DNA from: Echinostoma caproni | Taxonomy: Eukaryota > Platyhelminthes > Trematoda > Plagiorchiida > Echinostomatidae | DNA: 64,000 nucleotides | NCBI GenBank assembly: GCA_900618425.1 | Contig: UZAN01039652.1 | Coordinates: 29,211-93,210 of the forward strand | Reading direction: 5' to 3' | In this document: positions 52,001-62,700 of the stretch, piece after piece | Layout of the letters: each line of letters opens with the position of its first letter | Position numbering within the stretch: the first letter of the stretch is position 1 | Translations under genes and position numbers: made by a program | The notes under the pieces: generated by a model | The model's input: the letters and a program-made list of their open reading frames with translations, nothing else | Told to the model about the DNA's origin: nothing | Database searches by the model: none

Positions 52001-55000
52001 ACTTCATGGGATCACAAAATACGGTGACATTTATGCTCTCCGGTAATTCCCCATAACTTTGGATTACCGTGGAATGTGACACATCTGATCGTTTTTGGTA
52101 CTTGGTCACTTCATCTCAGCGATCTGCTTTGCGCACACTCGCGGTGGTAGGTTCGTTGTGAATATAGGCAGCTGTTATTATTCACTTGAATAGGGGACTA
52201 CGTCTCCTTGGCTATTTCCACTTTATCGGTCACGCTCACGACCGGATTAATCTTATGCAAGAATCACACATCTCGTACAATAATCCTATTCTTGATATTT
52301 CATATGAGGTTGCCGATAATGTCACGACCACACATGATGTGCTATGTGAGAGCGGGTTAAATAAAAATGACCTTGGGTGAGTCATGTTGGATCACATTGT
52401 GTGAATAAAAAGAGGGCAAAATATTACTGCTGATATACTAAAGATGTTTGCTGTATTGTTGCAAGCATCCATTTTACAGGAGAAGCTGCCAGGCATTACT
52501 GTCCCACATTACCGTTTGGATGAGAACGTGAGGTACTGTTGGACAAGATGCAGTAGAGATGAATGCTGTAAAAATAATTATTCTTAACCGTTTATTTACT
52601 GTTGCGGATAGCATGGGATGTAAACATGAAATTTATCGACTTACAACAGTAAGCGCTATGTGGATTTGTCCTGCAGCTTAAGATGCAACTAGTTAGATGA
52701 ATTATGTAATCACACAATTGCAGCTGCTTAAGATAACTTTCTAAAATATTTACTGGTACCATTTCTGATAACGTGGACGATGTGTAATACAATTCAATCA
52801 TTCTAATCTTTTGAACGACTCATATCTGGCACGGCGGTCTTCAAAATTCTACTGATGAAAACAGTGAATCAACTACCAGTCGGCATGCTAATGTTTTGTT
52901 TCGGGTAAAATATACTTGCTACTCGAAAGGCATATATTTGCATCAGAAAACACTCCTCAGGAACATAATGTGAAAGTATAATGGTAATCACCTTGACAAA
53001 AAGAACTACGTGAAAAATGAAGCGCCGCTTTGTTTCATGCGGATTTGTTGCTGAACAAACTTAGAGGGATGATATGTTTTGTCCCTCAGGCACACAGGTG
53101 GTTTGCGTGATTATGCAAATCGGATAACAGATGCTAATGTCCTTTTGTAAATATATGAGAACAGTGTCGGGGGGAAGCGGACAAACATTTTTAGAAGCGT
53201 AGCAATTTCTGGTCAGATGGTGTTGTGGATCTCACTTTTATCGCGTAGATACGTATGGATAAACGGGGTATTTTGTTGTAAAATATACACTTTTACGGTC
53301 AAAACTTTGTTTGAAAGGTTACACGTTTATGCNNNNNNNNNNNNNNNNNNNNNNNNNNNNNNNNNNNNNNNNNNNNNNNNNNNNNNNNNNNNNNNNNNNN
53401 NNNNNNNNNNNNNNNNNNNNNNNNNNNNNNNNNNNNNNNNNNNNNNNNNNNNNNNNNNNNNNNNNNNNNNNNNNNNNNNNNNNNNNNNNNNNNNNNNNNN
53501 NNNNNNNNNNNNNNNNNNNNNNNNNNNNNNNNNNNNNNNNNNNNNNNNNNNNNNNNNNNNNNNNNNNNNNNNNNNNNNNNNNNNNNNNNNNNNNNNNNNN
53601 NNNNNNNNNNNNNNNNNNNNNNNNNNNNNNNNNNNNNNNNNNNNNNNNNNNNNNNNNNNNNNNNNNNNNNNNNNNNNNNNNNNNNNNNNNNNNNNNNNNN
53701 NNNNNNNNNNNNNNNNNNNNNNNNNNNNNNNNNNNNNNNNNNNNNNNNNNNNNNNNNNNNNNNNNNNNNNNNNNNNNNNNNNNNNNNNNNNNNNNNNNNN
53801 NNNNNNNNNNNNNNNNNNNNNNNNNNNNNNNNNNNNNNNNNNNNNNNNNNNNNNNNNNNNNNNNNNNNNNNNNNNNNNNNNNNNNNNNNNNNNNNNNNNN
53901 NNNNNNNNNNNNNNNNNNNNNNNNNNNNNNNNNNNNNNNNNNNNNNNNNNNNNNNNNNNNNNNNNNNNNNNNNNNNNNNNNNNNNNGAATCGACAGCATG
54001 AGTGAGCGGTTTCCATGCGTGTTTTCGATTCCCACCGAGATTACTAGAAGTTTCACATTTTGAATTCTATGGACATTTAGTTGCTCTAAGTAGTAATTAG
54101 TAGTTAGAAACGTAGTGAACCAAAAGTTATCAGAAATTCAACTTATTAGAAATTTACAGATGAATGCTTACCTGAGATATCATTAGAGCTAACGGCAATG
54201 GTCTATTTTTAAAGAAGAACTATTTTGATACACATCTGTTGAAATCTGCTATCAAAGCTAATATTGTTCATTGCTTGGGTGAAAGAAACTCAGTACGTTG
54301 CTGATATCTACAATATATATATATATATATTCATGGACATAAAGCCGAATGTATTGTCAATCTGTTGCCCATTGCGGTACAGAACGATAACTTAATGTCC
54401 AATCATTCTTATGTCGTACAGAATTAGTTTCATACCAAATCTCGATGATAGATTAATTTTCAGCATAGTACACTGAGCTCCCTTAGTAGTTTGTTCATAG
54501 ACATAAAAACTGATGAAAAATATCAACCTTACTGAAATTATTAATGTTGAATAAAAATTCCCGGATAAGTATTACTCCAATATGACCAGTTTCATGAAAA
54601 TCAAAGGAACGGGCAAGTTAATCAATCCTTTTCAAGAGTTCAAGGACGCTATTTAGAACTATCGAGTTCTGGATTAACTCCATACAAAATTATCAGCACG
54701 AAACAGGATACCGCTGAGACAATTCCAAATAAAACAAGCTGTGTTAAATTTATTTCAATGTTTTTATCAAAAGCTCCGACTTCATTTCGGATAAACGTTC
54801 TAACTGTAAACCAATTCGTATGGCGATGTACGTGATCAAAGACACCAGGAGAACGTTACAATTTATTGTATTACATAACAATCATTATTGGTCTTTTTCT
54901 TCAGGTCCAGTTTTCCCAAAATAGTCGTTGTCTTTTTTTATCACTACTAAGTAGCTGCATAATGTGAACTTGTACAAGTTAGAACTACACGCCTGCTCCC

Positions 55001-58000
55001 ACTTTTTCGTCACATAATTGGAGACCCTGACGAAAACGACCAAACAGACCAGTCAAGAAACACTTAGCTCCAAAAGAGCTCCAGGACCATGAAGTCTTTG
55101 AGGTCAATGAGTGATCTTCTAAAGTACCCATATGAAACAAAGCACCCACATGAGGTACGTGATCCAAAATGTAAGTTGTCACGGACCGCGTTGGATTCAG
55201 TGTCCCGTTCTGCATGAATAATGGAAACAAATATTGTTTATCACTTTTATGTAGGAGATGCATTTTTTTCGTTCAATGAGACTAATTGCAGCCTATACCG
55301 GAAAAACATTTTCAGCAAAATTCACAGCGCAAAAATATGTTCCGCTGACCTTTAATTATACTGTTGATATTCAGGTGTTTAAACGCATAACAAATATCCC
55401 TTTTGGGCAGTGAATTTTTAATCGGTCTTTGTACGATAAGCAATGTGACGATTTCACACTGAGAAATTAATTGACTTTGCTTAACTTACCACTCTGGTGA
55501 GAAAGCTCTATTAAAATAACGGGACGGAATGTGGAATGCTACTTCCTATCGAAATAGCAGGTTTTAAACAAATTGGCTCTTTTCGGAAGGAAATATTTAA
55601 TTGGCAAAATGGAGCACATTACGATTGTTTAACGTCACCGAATCACGCATGTTTTTTGATACAAAAACAGCCGGAGCCGAAAGCTACATAGCACATCAAA
55701 GCTACTTTTAGTTCGCTCAGATTAAATTGCGTGTGACTCTTCAATGAACAACGGTTCAATGCGCTTTACAGCGATCCCATATTTCGGATAATCAATTTAT
55801 CGGTAATTTTTGAAAACAGTCATATATTTTCCCGTTAATTCTAACAATTTTCCCTCACGAACCCCGTTTAACTACATTGCTAGTGGCTAGTATTTTATGA
55901 ATTTTACTTGGTACCCATACAGATGATGCTTACTTGTTGACCAGCAAAGTTCGTCGGTCGCTTAACTCCTATAAAGAAAATACACTGTCATTGAAACAGG
56001 GCTAGTGAGATTAAAACCAATACCTGAGGACTGTTTGAATGCCCCGGGCCACCGACACCGGAAATGAATGCCAGCTGATGTGGTGGTGTATACGAAACCA
56101 TTTGACCAGATGAGATTGATGTGGAAAATTAAAGAAACCCAAACATTTATCCCAGTGACTGTTTATCGATAATATGCTGATATAGAATAATTTTTATTGG
56201 GCACTAATTTCATTTATTTATGTGCTCTGATGCCCCTTGTTTACCAGTTTCCAGTGGATGGTTGCATTATTATCCGTGGAATTTCCGGTTTCTTGTTTGA
56301 ACAGTAGTATTCCATATATTATAATGTTTTCAGTACAGTGCAATTTATTCATTCTACTATTTCAGTCTCAGCCTTTAGACCCTAGATGGTGGACTAATAA
56401 ACTTTAAAACCCAATAACATTTACTTTCATTCCTAAGAACGAATAAACTTTATTTTTTGTAGGGATGAAGATATAATATCAACTCAACTCTCCTGTTCAC
56501 ATTTCTCCTTCTCATTTTCACAAGCTTCCTTCCATGGTCTGCCATATTCGTGGTTCGAAGCAGAACGTATTTTTATATCGACATGGGAAAACTTACCTTT
56601 AACAAGTTCATTGCAGAGAAACCGGACGTCTGGTGTCAGTCAGTTGAGGCCTACAGATGAACGCAAATAAGAATGGTGTTAAGTCGGGAGAGGTTTGTGT
56701 TTTTACGTGTGCTCGTTTGCACATAACTCTTGTCCTGGTGAAAATCAGTCTGAAAACAAATATAACGCGTGAAAACACCGCAAAATTTCATTTATCAATG
56801 TTGTACTAACAGTTTAAACGAATTTCCAACATATCCCTCCAAACATATTTCTACTCAACACTCAACTTACACTGAGGTGCTGTACAAGAAATTCGGATAG
56901 ATTGTGCAACTGAAACAGATAACAATCAATAACAATCTTTACTTAAGACATGTTTACTCAAATCGAATCCTTGGTTTGTTTTGCCACGGGAAGAGGAACT
57001 GAATTTTATAGGACGTGAGAATGTCAGCACATGCCAACTGGATTGAGTGGGAACAACCGCGAGGAATGCTGTTACTGAGCACTAGCACCTCAAATTCAAG
57101 ATCGATGCATAATGAAGCTTGACGGAATTAACCAAGGTAGCAATGAAACGTTTGTCATTGAATAGGTGCCCGGAAATAGTTTTATACCAGGACCGTATTC
57201 AAAATTAATGTTAGTTCTGAGATCCGTTCCTTTTTTTAACGCCGATAAATTTATTTTGTCCTGATAGGCATGTGAAATCGTTGAGAGGCATTTTCAGGCC
57301 AAACTAAGGTCACAAATCCCACAATGGTCAAAACGGTTAGACCAACTTCCAACTGCTCCCAGTTGACACCCAAAAATTAACCTGTGAAAAAATAAATTGA
57401 AGTTCTAAAAAGGATTCTCCTAAAATCATTTGAGGTTCCTTTGCTCCAAATGATGTTCACAAGAGCTTAAATATTCAAATTTTCATCGAAACATGGGAAT
57501 CAGTTGAAGGTATGAGAAGTCAAAATATTGACAAAATATTGAAAATCGGTTCTCGTAGCTCGGGTGAACTGAATTCCATTTCGCCGAGCTTGGCAATTTG
57601 TTTGCAAACGTTTCATCACCAGCCGAGGTGACATCATCGGTGTTTGTGAAGTGGCAGTGTTCTGCTGGCACTCGTTCGTTCATATATGCGTTCTTCTCCA
57701 CGGGNGTTCTCACTGTGTTCGACTCAGAGGGAAATCAACGACCCACTATCGTTGATTTCCCTCCTTGAAGATCAAGAAGGACATCAATTTGTCTTCGAAT
57801 CAGTGAGAATTATCGACCAAACCCGGTCAAAACACGCCAGAGAATTTCTCGAGGCCTGGCACTCTTCAACCAACTCGATAAATAGGAACATTGAACTGGA
57901 TCACGTGTGCACGCCAATGCAACTGAAGGACCAAATGACGCAACAAAGGTCACGCCGTGACCTGAGAACGGACGGAAACCGCAATCGGGACGAAAGGAAC

Positions 58001-59745
58001 AACTGCCTCCCCTCCCACCCCCACCCGGTCGCACCAGTTCAACGGCGGACCGAGTCGAACACAGTGAGAACAGGGGACGAAAATAGCCCGTGGAGAAGAA
58101 CGCATATATGAACGAACGAGTGCCAGCAGAACACCGCCACTTCACAAACACCGATGTCACCTCGGCTGGTGATGAAACGTTTGCAAACAAATTGCCAAGC
58201 CCGGCGAACAGGCGAAGTGGAAGTCAAAATATATGAAAAAAGTATACGATACAATGGAACAATACTTACTTCAACATCAGTGAGGAAAAATATATTCGAG
58301 TTTCAGTTGCCTGATATTACCAAGTAAATAATGTTTGTTGATGCCACAAGGAATCACAAATTAAGGAGAGAACAACACTTAATAGTTATTGATGAAAATG
58401 AGATGATCCTTATTGTTGCTCAGGACTTCGTTTATGGCATCATGACCAAAACAGTAGGAAACTACTTCACCGATGATTCATCTGCTACTTCATAGGTGGT
58501 GCGCATTTGCTACATTTTTAATGAAAAGCACATGCCAGGGTGATATTTCTCTGTGGTAAACTCATGGGAATATGTTCCTCTCCTCAGTAGATTTGAGAAT
58601 TCCATTTCGCCTGTTCGCTCGGCGAACAGGCCAAATGGAATTCAGTTCACCCGAGCTACGACAACCGATTTTCAATATTTTGTCAATTTGAGAATTGTTG
58701 ATTTCATTTATCAGAAATCTCAACCAATAATTTTACTGGTAATTTTTGTACAATCAAAACAAAGACTGATCATATCAAATTCTTCTGTAGGCTCAGATGT
58801 TGGGCGTTTGAATCGCAAGTCAGTTACCTAACTGTTGCATTTTCAAAAATTGTGTAAGTGTCTGTGTTTGCCCATTTTCTTCCTGAAGAATTTAGATCAA
58901 ATTATCGATTCGACTGGACAATTGAATACAATGCCATCAATATTAATTTAAACAAAGACAAAAGATAAACATTTACTAATTATTTGTATTCGATTGAAGA
59001 TAGTTGAATATTGACTGTTCTTCATGGTTGTGCTCACTCCTAGAATAGGTTCATCTATGTTCTGATGACCATTTAACTTTTTTGGGCAGAACTTCAGTTC
59101 AATAGAGTTGATTTATATCAGATGGAGTTAGACATTGTTCAGTCTGAATAAGCATTCCATGCAATGACATTCTAGCCAATAGCTTTCAGCATGATGGGCC
59201 ATCGGTAACCAATTAACCATTGTCTTATGAAATGCACCAGGACGGCGTCGGTCCGACAGAACCATCAATGCACGCGACGGGAGCATTTTTATTTGCATAA
59301 CAGTATGAGACCAGTTAAAACATATTTTGCTCGATGCAGCACAATTCTACAAAACATGCTGTGCATCGAGTTTTTGAAGGCAGCCATCAAAAAATGACAG
59401 CCCCTCGCCATGCAGTCCATCTGCCTGAACAGAAACAGCGCTTTCTAAATGAACGGGAGACTTGTGAATGCATCACCGCAAACCACCACCACTACCACTC
59501 GGGAGAGAGAGAGGGCGCACGATAGAAGTTCTACAGTAAGGAAGCAAGCAAACATACAAACACAGACTAACGCAAAGAAACACAGACGCACACACTCACT
59601 TTATCCATTCCTCTCTAGCTCTCAGCTGTTCGTCATCCGACCTTCTCGCGGGCCACAAATGATACGATATAGTCATAGATATTTGCTCTGTGCGATTTGA
59701 TGTAAAAACCTTCAAACAAAGCCGTAAATGACTCACAATGAAGAA
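45841..59745 (-). CDS. FANCD2: FANCD2-like gene (Fanconi anaemia group D2), C-terminal half; many short exons
   Basis: Gene-level entry, minus strand. FANCD2 is the nuclear DNA-crosslink repair protein that pairs with FANCI and clamps DNA once monoubiquitinated. From memory of human FANCD2, exons here match in order: an HQ..SF..L.Y..RL segment, a LAKQF-like segment, VKKIQP, the YWNMAVRDF equivalent (MYNNAVRSF), the LKYGRLF equivalent (LVQYGKNF) and the terminal LVCRV...NNC equivalent (MSCRMI...THC). Phases join across G-H-F2-F1b-F1-A-A2. The A2-to-last-exon join needs a different donor, and F1b has a weak donor. Upstream exons (54.9-59.7 kb) are tentative, and the N-terminal half lies beyond them. 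Divergence is strong throughout. Confidence 0.65.
46094..46262 (+). repeat. Dispersed repeat R2, copy 1
   Basis: Shares atggccgaggagataactattc and gacgtgtccct...aaaggtcacatcaactaacac with the window's right end. It lies in the intron directly before the FANCD2-like last exon. It is probably a fragment of a mobile element of unknown type. Confidence 0.6.
46655..46724 (-). CDS. FANCD2: FANCD2-like exon A2
   Basis: About 70 nt on the minus strand, acceptor tatacttcctag, starting with one base as exon A requires. It reads LFVQNLTKALAKMQFRLSSS, comparable to human SFRKHREDVLSLLETFQ. The GTCGTA donor is poor, and a shorter form ending in phase 2 would join the last exon better, so the 3' edge is uncertain. 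Confidence 0.5.
46955..47181 (-). CDS. FANCD2: FANCD2-like exon A (VKKIQP / AVR-F / YGK-F block)
   Basis: 227 nt on the minus strand, phase 0 to 2, acceptor taattacttcag, donor GCAG|GTATTT. It reads through KFVKKIQPNW, GFMYNNAVRSFIHTF and ALVQYGKNFKQQLVML. These match three consecutive human FANCD2 blocks (TVKKIEPG, LLYWNMAVRDF, CLKYGRLFVEAFL) in order. This is the exon on which the gene identification mainly rests. Confidence 0.75.
49144..49297 (-). CDS. FANCD2: FANCD2-like exon F1
   Basis: 154 nt on the minus strand, phase 2 to 0, acceptor tgtacttatag, strong donor ATG|GTGAGT. It reads LSKLPANKKTNERCRRKIGR, then NNFAELVEIQTFEIINCYLV. The second half fits human TFPTLTRHTFVVFFRVMM. The next exon starts in phase 0 as required. 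Confidence 0.65.
49443..49491 (-). CDS. FANCD2: FANCD2-like candidate exon F1b
   Basis: A 49-nt minus-strand exon needed to bridge the phase difference between F2 (ends phase 1) and F1 (starts with one base). Acceptor ttatttaccaag, reading VRSSIKEFRKTFRAE. The donor (GTCCTG) is weak, so the 3' edge is doubtful. Confidence 0.33.
49637..49704 (-). CDS. FANCD2: FANCD2-like exon F2
   Basis: 68 nt on the minus strand, phase 2 to 1. The acceptor is aaatatttacag and the donor is GTAGCT. It reads AKQSFPREHYKTGAFFLKEL, FQ, resembling the human LARQFLCRVW...QLHALL segment. Confidence 0.52.
50370..50442 (-). CDS. FANCD2: FANCD2-like exon H
   Basis: 73 nt on the minus strand, phase 1 to 2, donor CA|GTGAGA. 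It reads FHIHQIMDTSFKDQLPYCRL, TSN, like human NFHQSIPSFQCALYLIRLL. It joins exon F2 through a Gln codon. Confidence 0.58.
50954..51050 (-). CDS. FANCD2: FANCD2-like exon G
   Basis: 97 nt on the minus strand, phase 0 to 1, donor GTAAAT. It reads AFIFVITHILRHSTKKTLFQ, GTISILNFLHDF. It corresponds to the helical segment around LLQIFHGLF...NLLYSALHVL of human FANCD2. Its last base plus the first two of exon H make a clean Ile codon. Confidence 0.55.
52714..52740 (-). CDS. FANCD2: FANCD2-like candidate micro-exon J
   Basis: A 27-nt minus-strand exon, acceptor taaatattttag, donor GTGATT, reading KVILSSCNC in phase 0. It may match the human HIMSSCYQ segment, which comes directly before the part encoded by exon G. 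The phase fits exon G. Confidence 0.33.
53333..53986. other. Assembly gap (654 N)
   Basis: It lies between FANCD2-like candidate exons J and K, with a half hairpin element at its right edge. Exons for the stretch before J could be inside it. Confidence 1.
54012..54058 (+). repeat. Half copy of the tRNA-derived hairpin element
   Basis: This stretch (ccatgcgtg...ttcgattcccaccgag...tttcaca) matches the right arm at 27586-27629 with several changes. Its partner arm would lie inside the adjoining assembly gap (53333-53986). Confidence 0.6.
54312..54331 (+). repeat. Microsatellite (AT)n
   Basis: About nine uninterrupted AT units. Confidence 0.95.
54985..55209 (-). CDS. FANCD2: FANCD2-like candidate exon K (DYVPPLG-like segment)
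   Basis: Minus strand, strong acceptor (tccattattcatgcag), phase 0 start, reading NGTLNPTRSVTTYILDHVPH, VGALFHMGTLEDHSL. ILDHVPHVG and TLED align with the human DYVPPLG...TLD segment. The frame runs to TAG at 54985-54987, but the true donor is probably earlier and was not pinned down, so the low-coordinate end is uncertain. Confidence 0.42.
   Translation of the reverse strand, partial: NGTLNPTRSVTTYILDHVPHVGALFHMGTLEDHSLTSKTSWSWSSFGAKCFLTGLFGRFRQGLQLCDEKVGAGV
55934..55968 (-). CDS. FANCD2: FANCD2-like candidate micro-exon
   Basis: A 35-nt minus-strand exon with a very strong acceptor (gtattttctttatag) and donor CAA|GTAAGC. Two frames are open (ELSDRRTLLVN and VKRPTNFAGQQ). Only the second ends in phase 0 as the next exon needs, and that requires the exon before it to end in phase 1. 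Confidence 0.28.
56024..56074 (-). CDS. FANCD2: FANCD2-like candidate exon
   Basis: A 51-nt minus-strand exon, acceptor ccaccacatcag, donor CCTCAG|GTATTG, reading LAFISGVGGPGHSNSPQ in phase 0. It is assigned to the gene only by strand, position and splice signals. Confidence 0.3.
56597..56629 (-). CDS. FANCD2: FANCD2-like candidate exon N
   Basis: A 33-nt minus-strand exon with a strong donor (AAAG|GTAAGT). In phase 0 it reads TSGFSAMNLLK, which joins exon M. A second open frame, VRFLCNELVK, cannot be excluded. No clear homology. Confidence 0.3.
56871..56909 (-). CDS. FANCD2: FANCD2-like candidate exon M
   Basis: A 39-nt exon on the minus strand with an excellent acceptor (ttatctgtttcag) and donor (GTAAGT), phase 0 to 0, reading LHNLSEFLVQHLS. 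It may correspond to LNWFREIVNAFC of human FANCD2. The splice signals are better evidence than the short match. Confidence 0.4.
57584..57704 (+). repeat. Left inverted arm of the Penelope-like element
   Basis: About 120 bp, from gccgagcttggcaatttg to gcgttcttctccacggg. It is the near-exact reverse complement of 58090-58206, with a few mismatches. Confidence 0.85.
58090..58206 (-). repeat. Right inverted arm of the Penelope-like element
   Basis: Reverse complement of 57584-57704. About 400 bp of unrelated sequence separates it from the outer arm piece at 58631-58690. Another palindrome, built on ccatttcgcctgttcgc, sits at about 58600-58642. Confidence 0.85.
59642..59745 (-). CDS. FANCD2: FANCD2-like candidate exon P (central region)
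   Basis: Minus strand, acceptor ccatgtcag, reading LHCESFTALFEGFYIKSHRA, NIYDYIVSFVAREK. It resembles the human FANCD2 stretch around [20 protein letters not shown] in spacing and hydrophobic pattern. It starts with two bases and ends in phase 0 at a poor donor (GTCGGA). Linking exons were not found. Confidence 0.3.
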
Positions 59746-62700
59746 CTGACATGGCATGCTCAGTTACTCTCGGACCACGCGAGTAGTGCGTCTTACTCAA
59801 AAGACTTGTTCTTTTTTTCCTACTCGAAATGCGCCCTCGTTGTGCTACTCTCCTCATATGGACATATCCGGTCAAAATTTGACATACGACAGTGAAACAG
59901 AATGCTCCGAATGCATTCGCGTATCTATACCTCCATGGGTCTACGTTGAGTCAAGAATAATGGTTTTATTTTTACTAACTGTATTTAGGCATATTTATGC
60001 AGAAACTAACATTCATTCTCAAAATATCTAGTTAGTTAATAAACATAAGCCAAAACCTGGGATTAACCGCGTGATTGTTACGACGCTTTCCATAACTTAT
60101 AACACAGTGGAAAACCTACGCCTTAGACAAAATCTCCAGAAGACCATTGCACCACTGCCGAGTATTCTGGAAGTTCGTGCGTGGTTTTCAAAAATTGTCA
60201 TGCAAACAGACCAAAATATGGTTAACCCATGGTTTATTGTGAGGGGTGACATGGGAACCGGGATACTGCTACTCAACTCGCAACTTGCCTGCACACACTA
60301 GTCTCAGTTTATTCAGATTATCGTACATGTATTGCGTTCTTGACCGGCCTTTTACTCATGCTGGAATGAGTCAGTCGTGCAGATGCATCAGCTTCATTGA
60401 GATTTTAATTACTAACATCTCTAATGAAACTCATATACGTTAACAACGTGTCACTCTGATGTGTTCCGGAGTGACCACATAATTCAATGCGGGTTTAGTA
60501 AGTTGTGAGCACAAAAATACAAAATCGAACATTTGATAGCATCTGTGAACTAAAAATAAAAGACTTTCACCGAGAGATAAAGGTTTATTACCGACTGAGA
60601 TAGTCAGCCTTTAATAGAAGGGTATCAGGTATTTTTGCACACCAAACAGTCGGATCCCCCACTCGCCCAAATTGAATTCTCGCTTTCGCTACTGCAGACG
60701 AAAGCAGTAGAATAAAATTACCGAGCATAAGCGTAGATTTCTTTGTAGCTTCAACCAAGCAGTGGTGTCAACTGCGTTAGCCTGGATGACTCTAGAGTAT
60801 TCTATTGCTATCTGCTTTGCAGTCAACGCGTAGATGCATACGTGGGAGTTGGAATCAGAGGCAGGCAGCGTGCACTAGCTTGGTTCAGTCTATACAGAAA
60901 TCTACGTTAATTATCTGCAATTTTGAGCTGCTGATTGTGTCCAGAGTAATAACACTGAGGACTCAACTTAGACCGTTTATGAATCTGAAATTTGCGGTGT
61001 TCAAGAATTCCCGATGCAACTGTATACTTTTGAGGTTAGGTTGCATTTTTACTTTGAATTAACAACTGCTTAAAAGACAGACATAATATGGAACGATTAT
61101 GACTGAGAATGCTGTTGTTGTTGGGTTATCTAAGCTGGAAATGTTACTTCCAAAGGTTTGGTAGCCAAACCAGGCAAAATCATCAGAATGACTTCGATGA
61201 AGTCTAAATTTTTCTTAGCAAAGCCTTCAGACTGAAGAAGGCAACAACATCAATATTTATAAGTAAACCGATGAATAAGCGCTTATAATGAGTTTCAAAA
61301 GAGCAGAACGTGAGCTTAATGCCGCTCGGTGGTGTCGTTGAGTGGATGAACGGAGGAATTTGCATAAAGCTGGAGTGGAAAAGATAACTGGTCACAATTA
61401 GCCAAGCTCCAGGAAAATTGACATAAGGTTCACATGAGGACTATTTCAGTGTTTTCGCCTCATTGTCATTCCTGAACAGGAGCCAACTCAGCAAAGTTCT
61501 GTACTGCATAGCTGCCGATTGAGTGATCAAATGAACTCGATCGTTCAAATTTTCTTCTAATGCCGCCGATCTCACGAGTATTCTTTTCAGATTATGAGAA
61601 CGGTTCTCAGCAACCACAGATTGATTGTTTTACCAGTATTTTACTCTCCTCAACATTGTCTATGGTTTGTTGATTGTTAATTTTTGATGCTCATATTATG
61701 TTACAGACACAACAACTTACCAAGTAACCCGACCAATTATGGTGAGGTTTATTCATGTTCGGCCATTAACATGCAATTTGTTTACACCGCCGAAGACTTC
61801 TATCATGGATACTTGGTTGACTTTCAGCCTTAAGTGTACCACCGTTGCCCAAGGATCTCATTTGAATTACACAACAAACTTACCACAAATGAGATCAGGT
61901 AATGTTTTATTTTACGAAATCTCTTTCTATTACTTGGTCCAGTTTAAAAATGGATAATAATGGTGTTGGAGTGAACCCTATTACGCAGGCATTCTGTCAT
62001 ATTATACCAGAAAATATTGACCAATTCTTTTGGGATAAACAGTTTTGGAACATAAACGTTTGTTTTCACATGGATTAAGGGAAAAATGCTCAAATATTTA
62101 ATGTTTGTTACAGCTTAACGGATTGTGTCTGTTGTCCATCTGTCACCGAGGACATTTCTATCATCAGGTCACGGCGGCCGTGATCAAGCTTCACTTGAAT
62201 TGTTTTTGCAAAACATCCAAGTTATTCTCTAGCCAGTGAGTCTGTTATCCTTAGTTATGTGACATTTCCTCTTGATTCCTTTTTTGGTTTCCTCGATAAC
62301 AGCCGTTTCGTGTCTCGACTGTTAAAGTTGTCCGTTATCATATTGAAAATACTCTATTTGGAGTAATGCGGGAGTTTATAAGACATATAATACACATTCA
62401 AAACTATTCCGATTTGTTCTGTACAGTTCACATATCCCAGGGGCTAGATACTGTTTCACTGATTTGAGTTTTATTTATTCGTAGTTCGTTCATATTCCGC
62501 AGGTGTATTATTATTATAACATCCATGAAAGAATCCAGAAAATCGTATGTGAGGTCTACTAGTGTGGTGTATCGATCATCATGTAAATTCGTCCATATAA
62601 CTAATAAATATCAGGTTGATTTTCTGAATACAATATAACTCTCACTATATAAAAACATCATTGTGCCTGTTGTGTCCCAAATTTAGTAGGCAAATGAGAA

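Larger units (their letters stand above)
57520..58690 (+). mobile_element. Penelope-like element remnant with inverted flanking arms
   Basis: At 57771-57936 the plus strand reads EGHQFVFESVRIIDQTRSKH, AREFLEAWHSSTNSINRNIE, the C-terminal part of the GIY-YIG endonuclease of Penelope-like retroelements (HAREFLEAWHS is typical). No reverse transcriptase is present, so it is heavily 5'-truncated. The coding piece is framed by inverted arms: 57584-57704 against 58090-58206, and 57521-57590 against 58631-58690. A 13-bp palindrome at 57729-57761 marks the left junction. A single N interrupts the left arm at 57705. Confidence 0.75.

Noticed and set aside
59449..59640. Thr/Arg-rich plus-strand ORF
   Set aside because: It arises from simple ACC/GAGA/CACA tracts, with no protein support.
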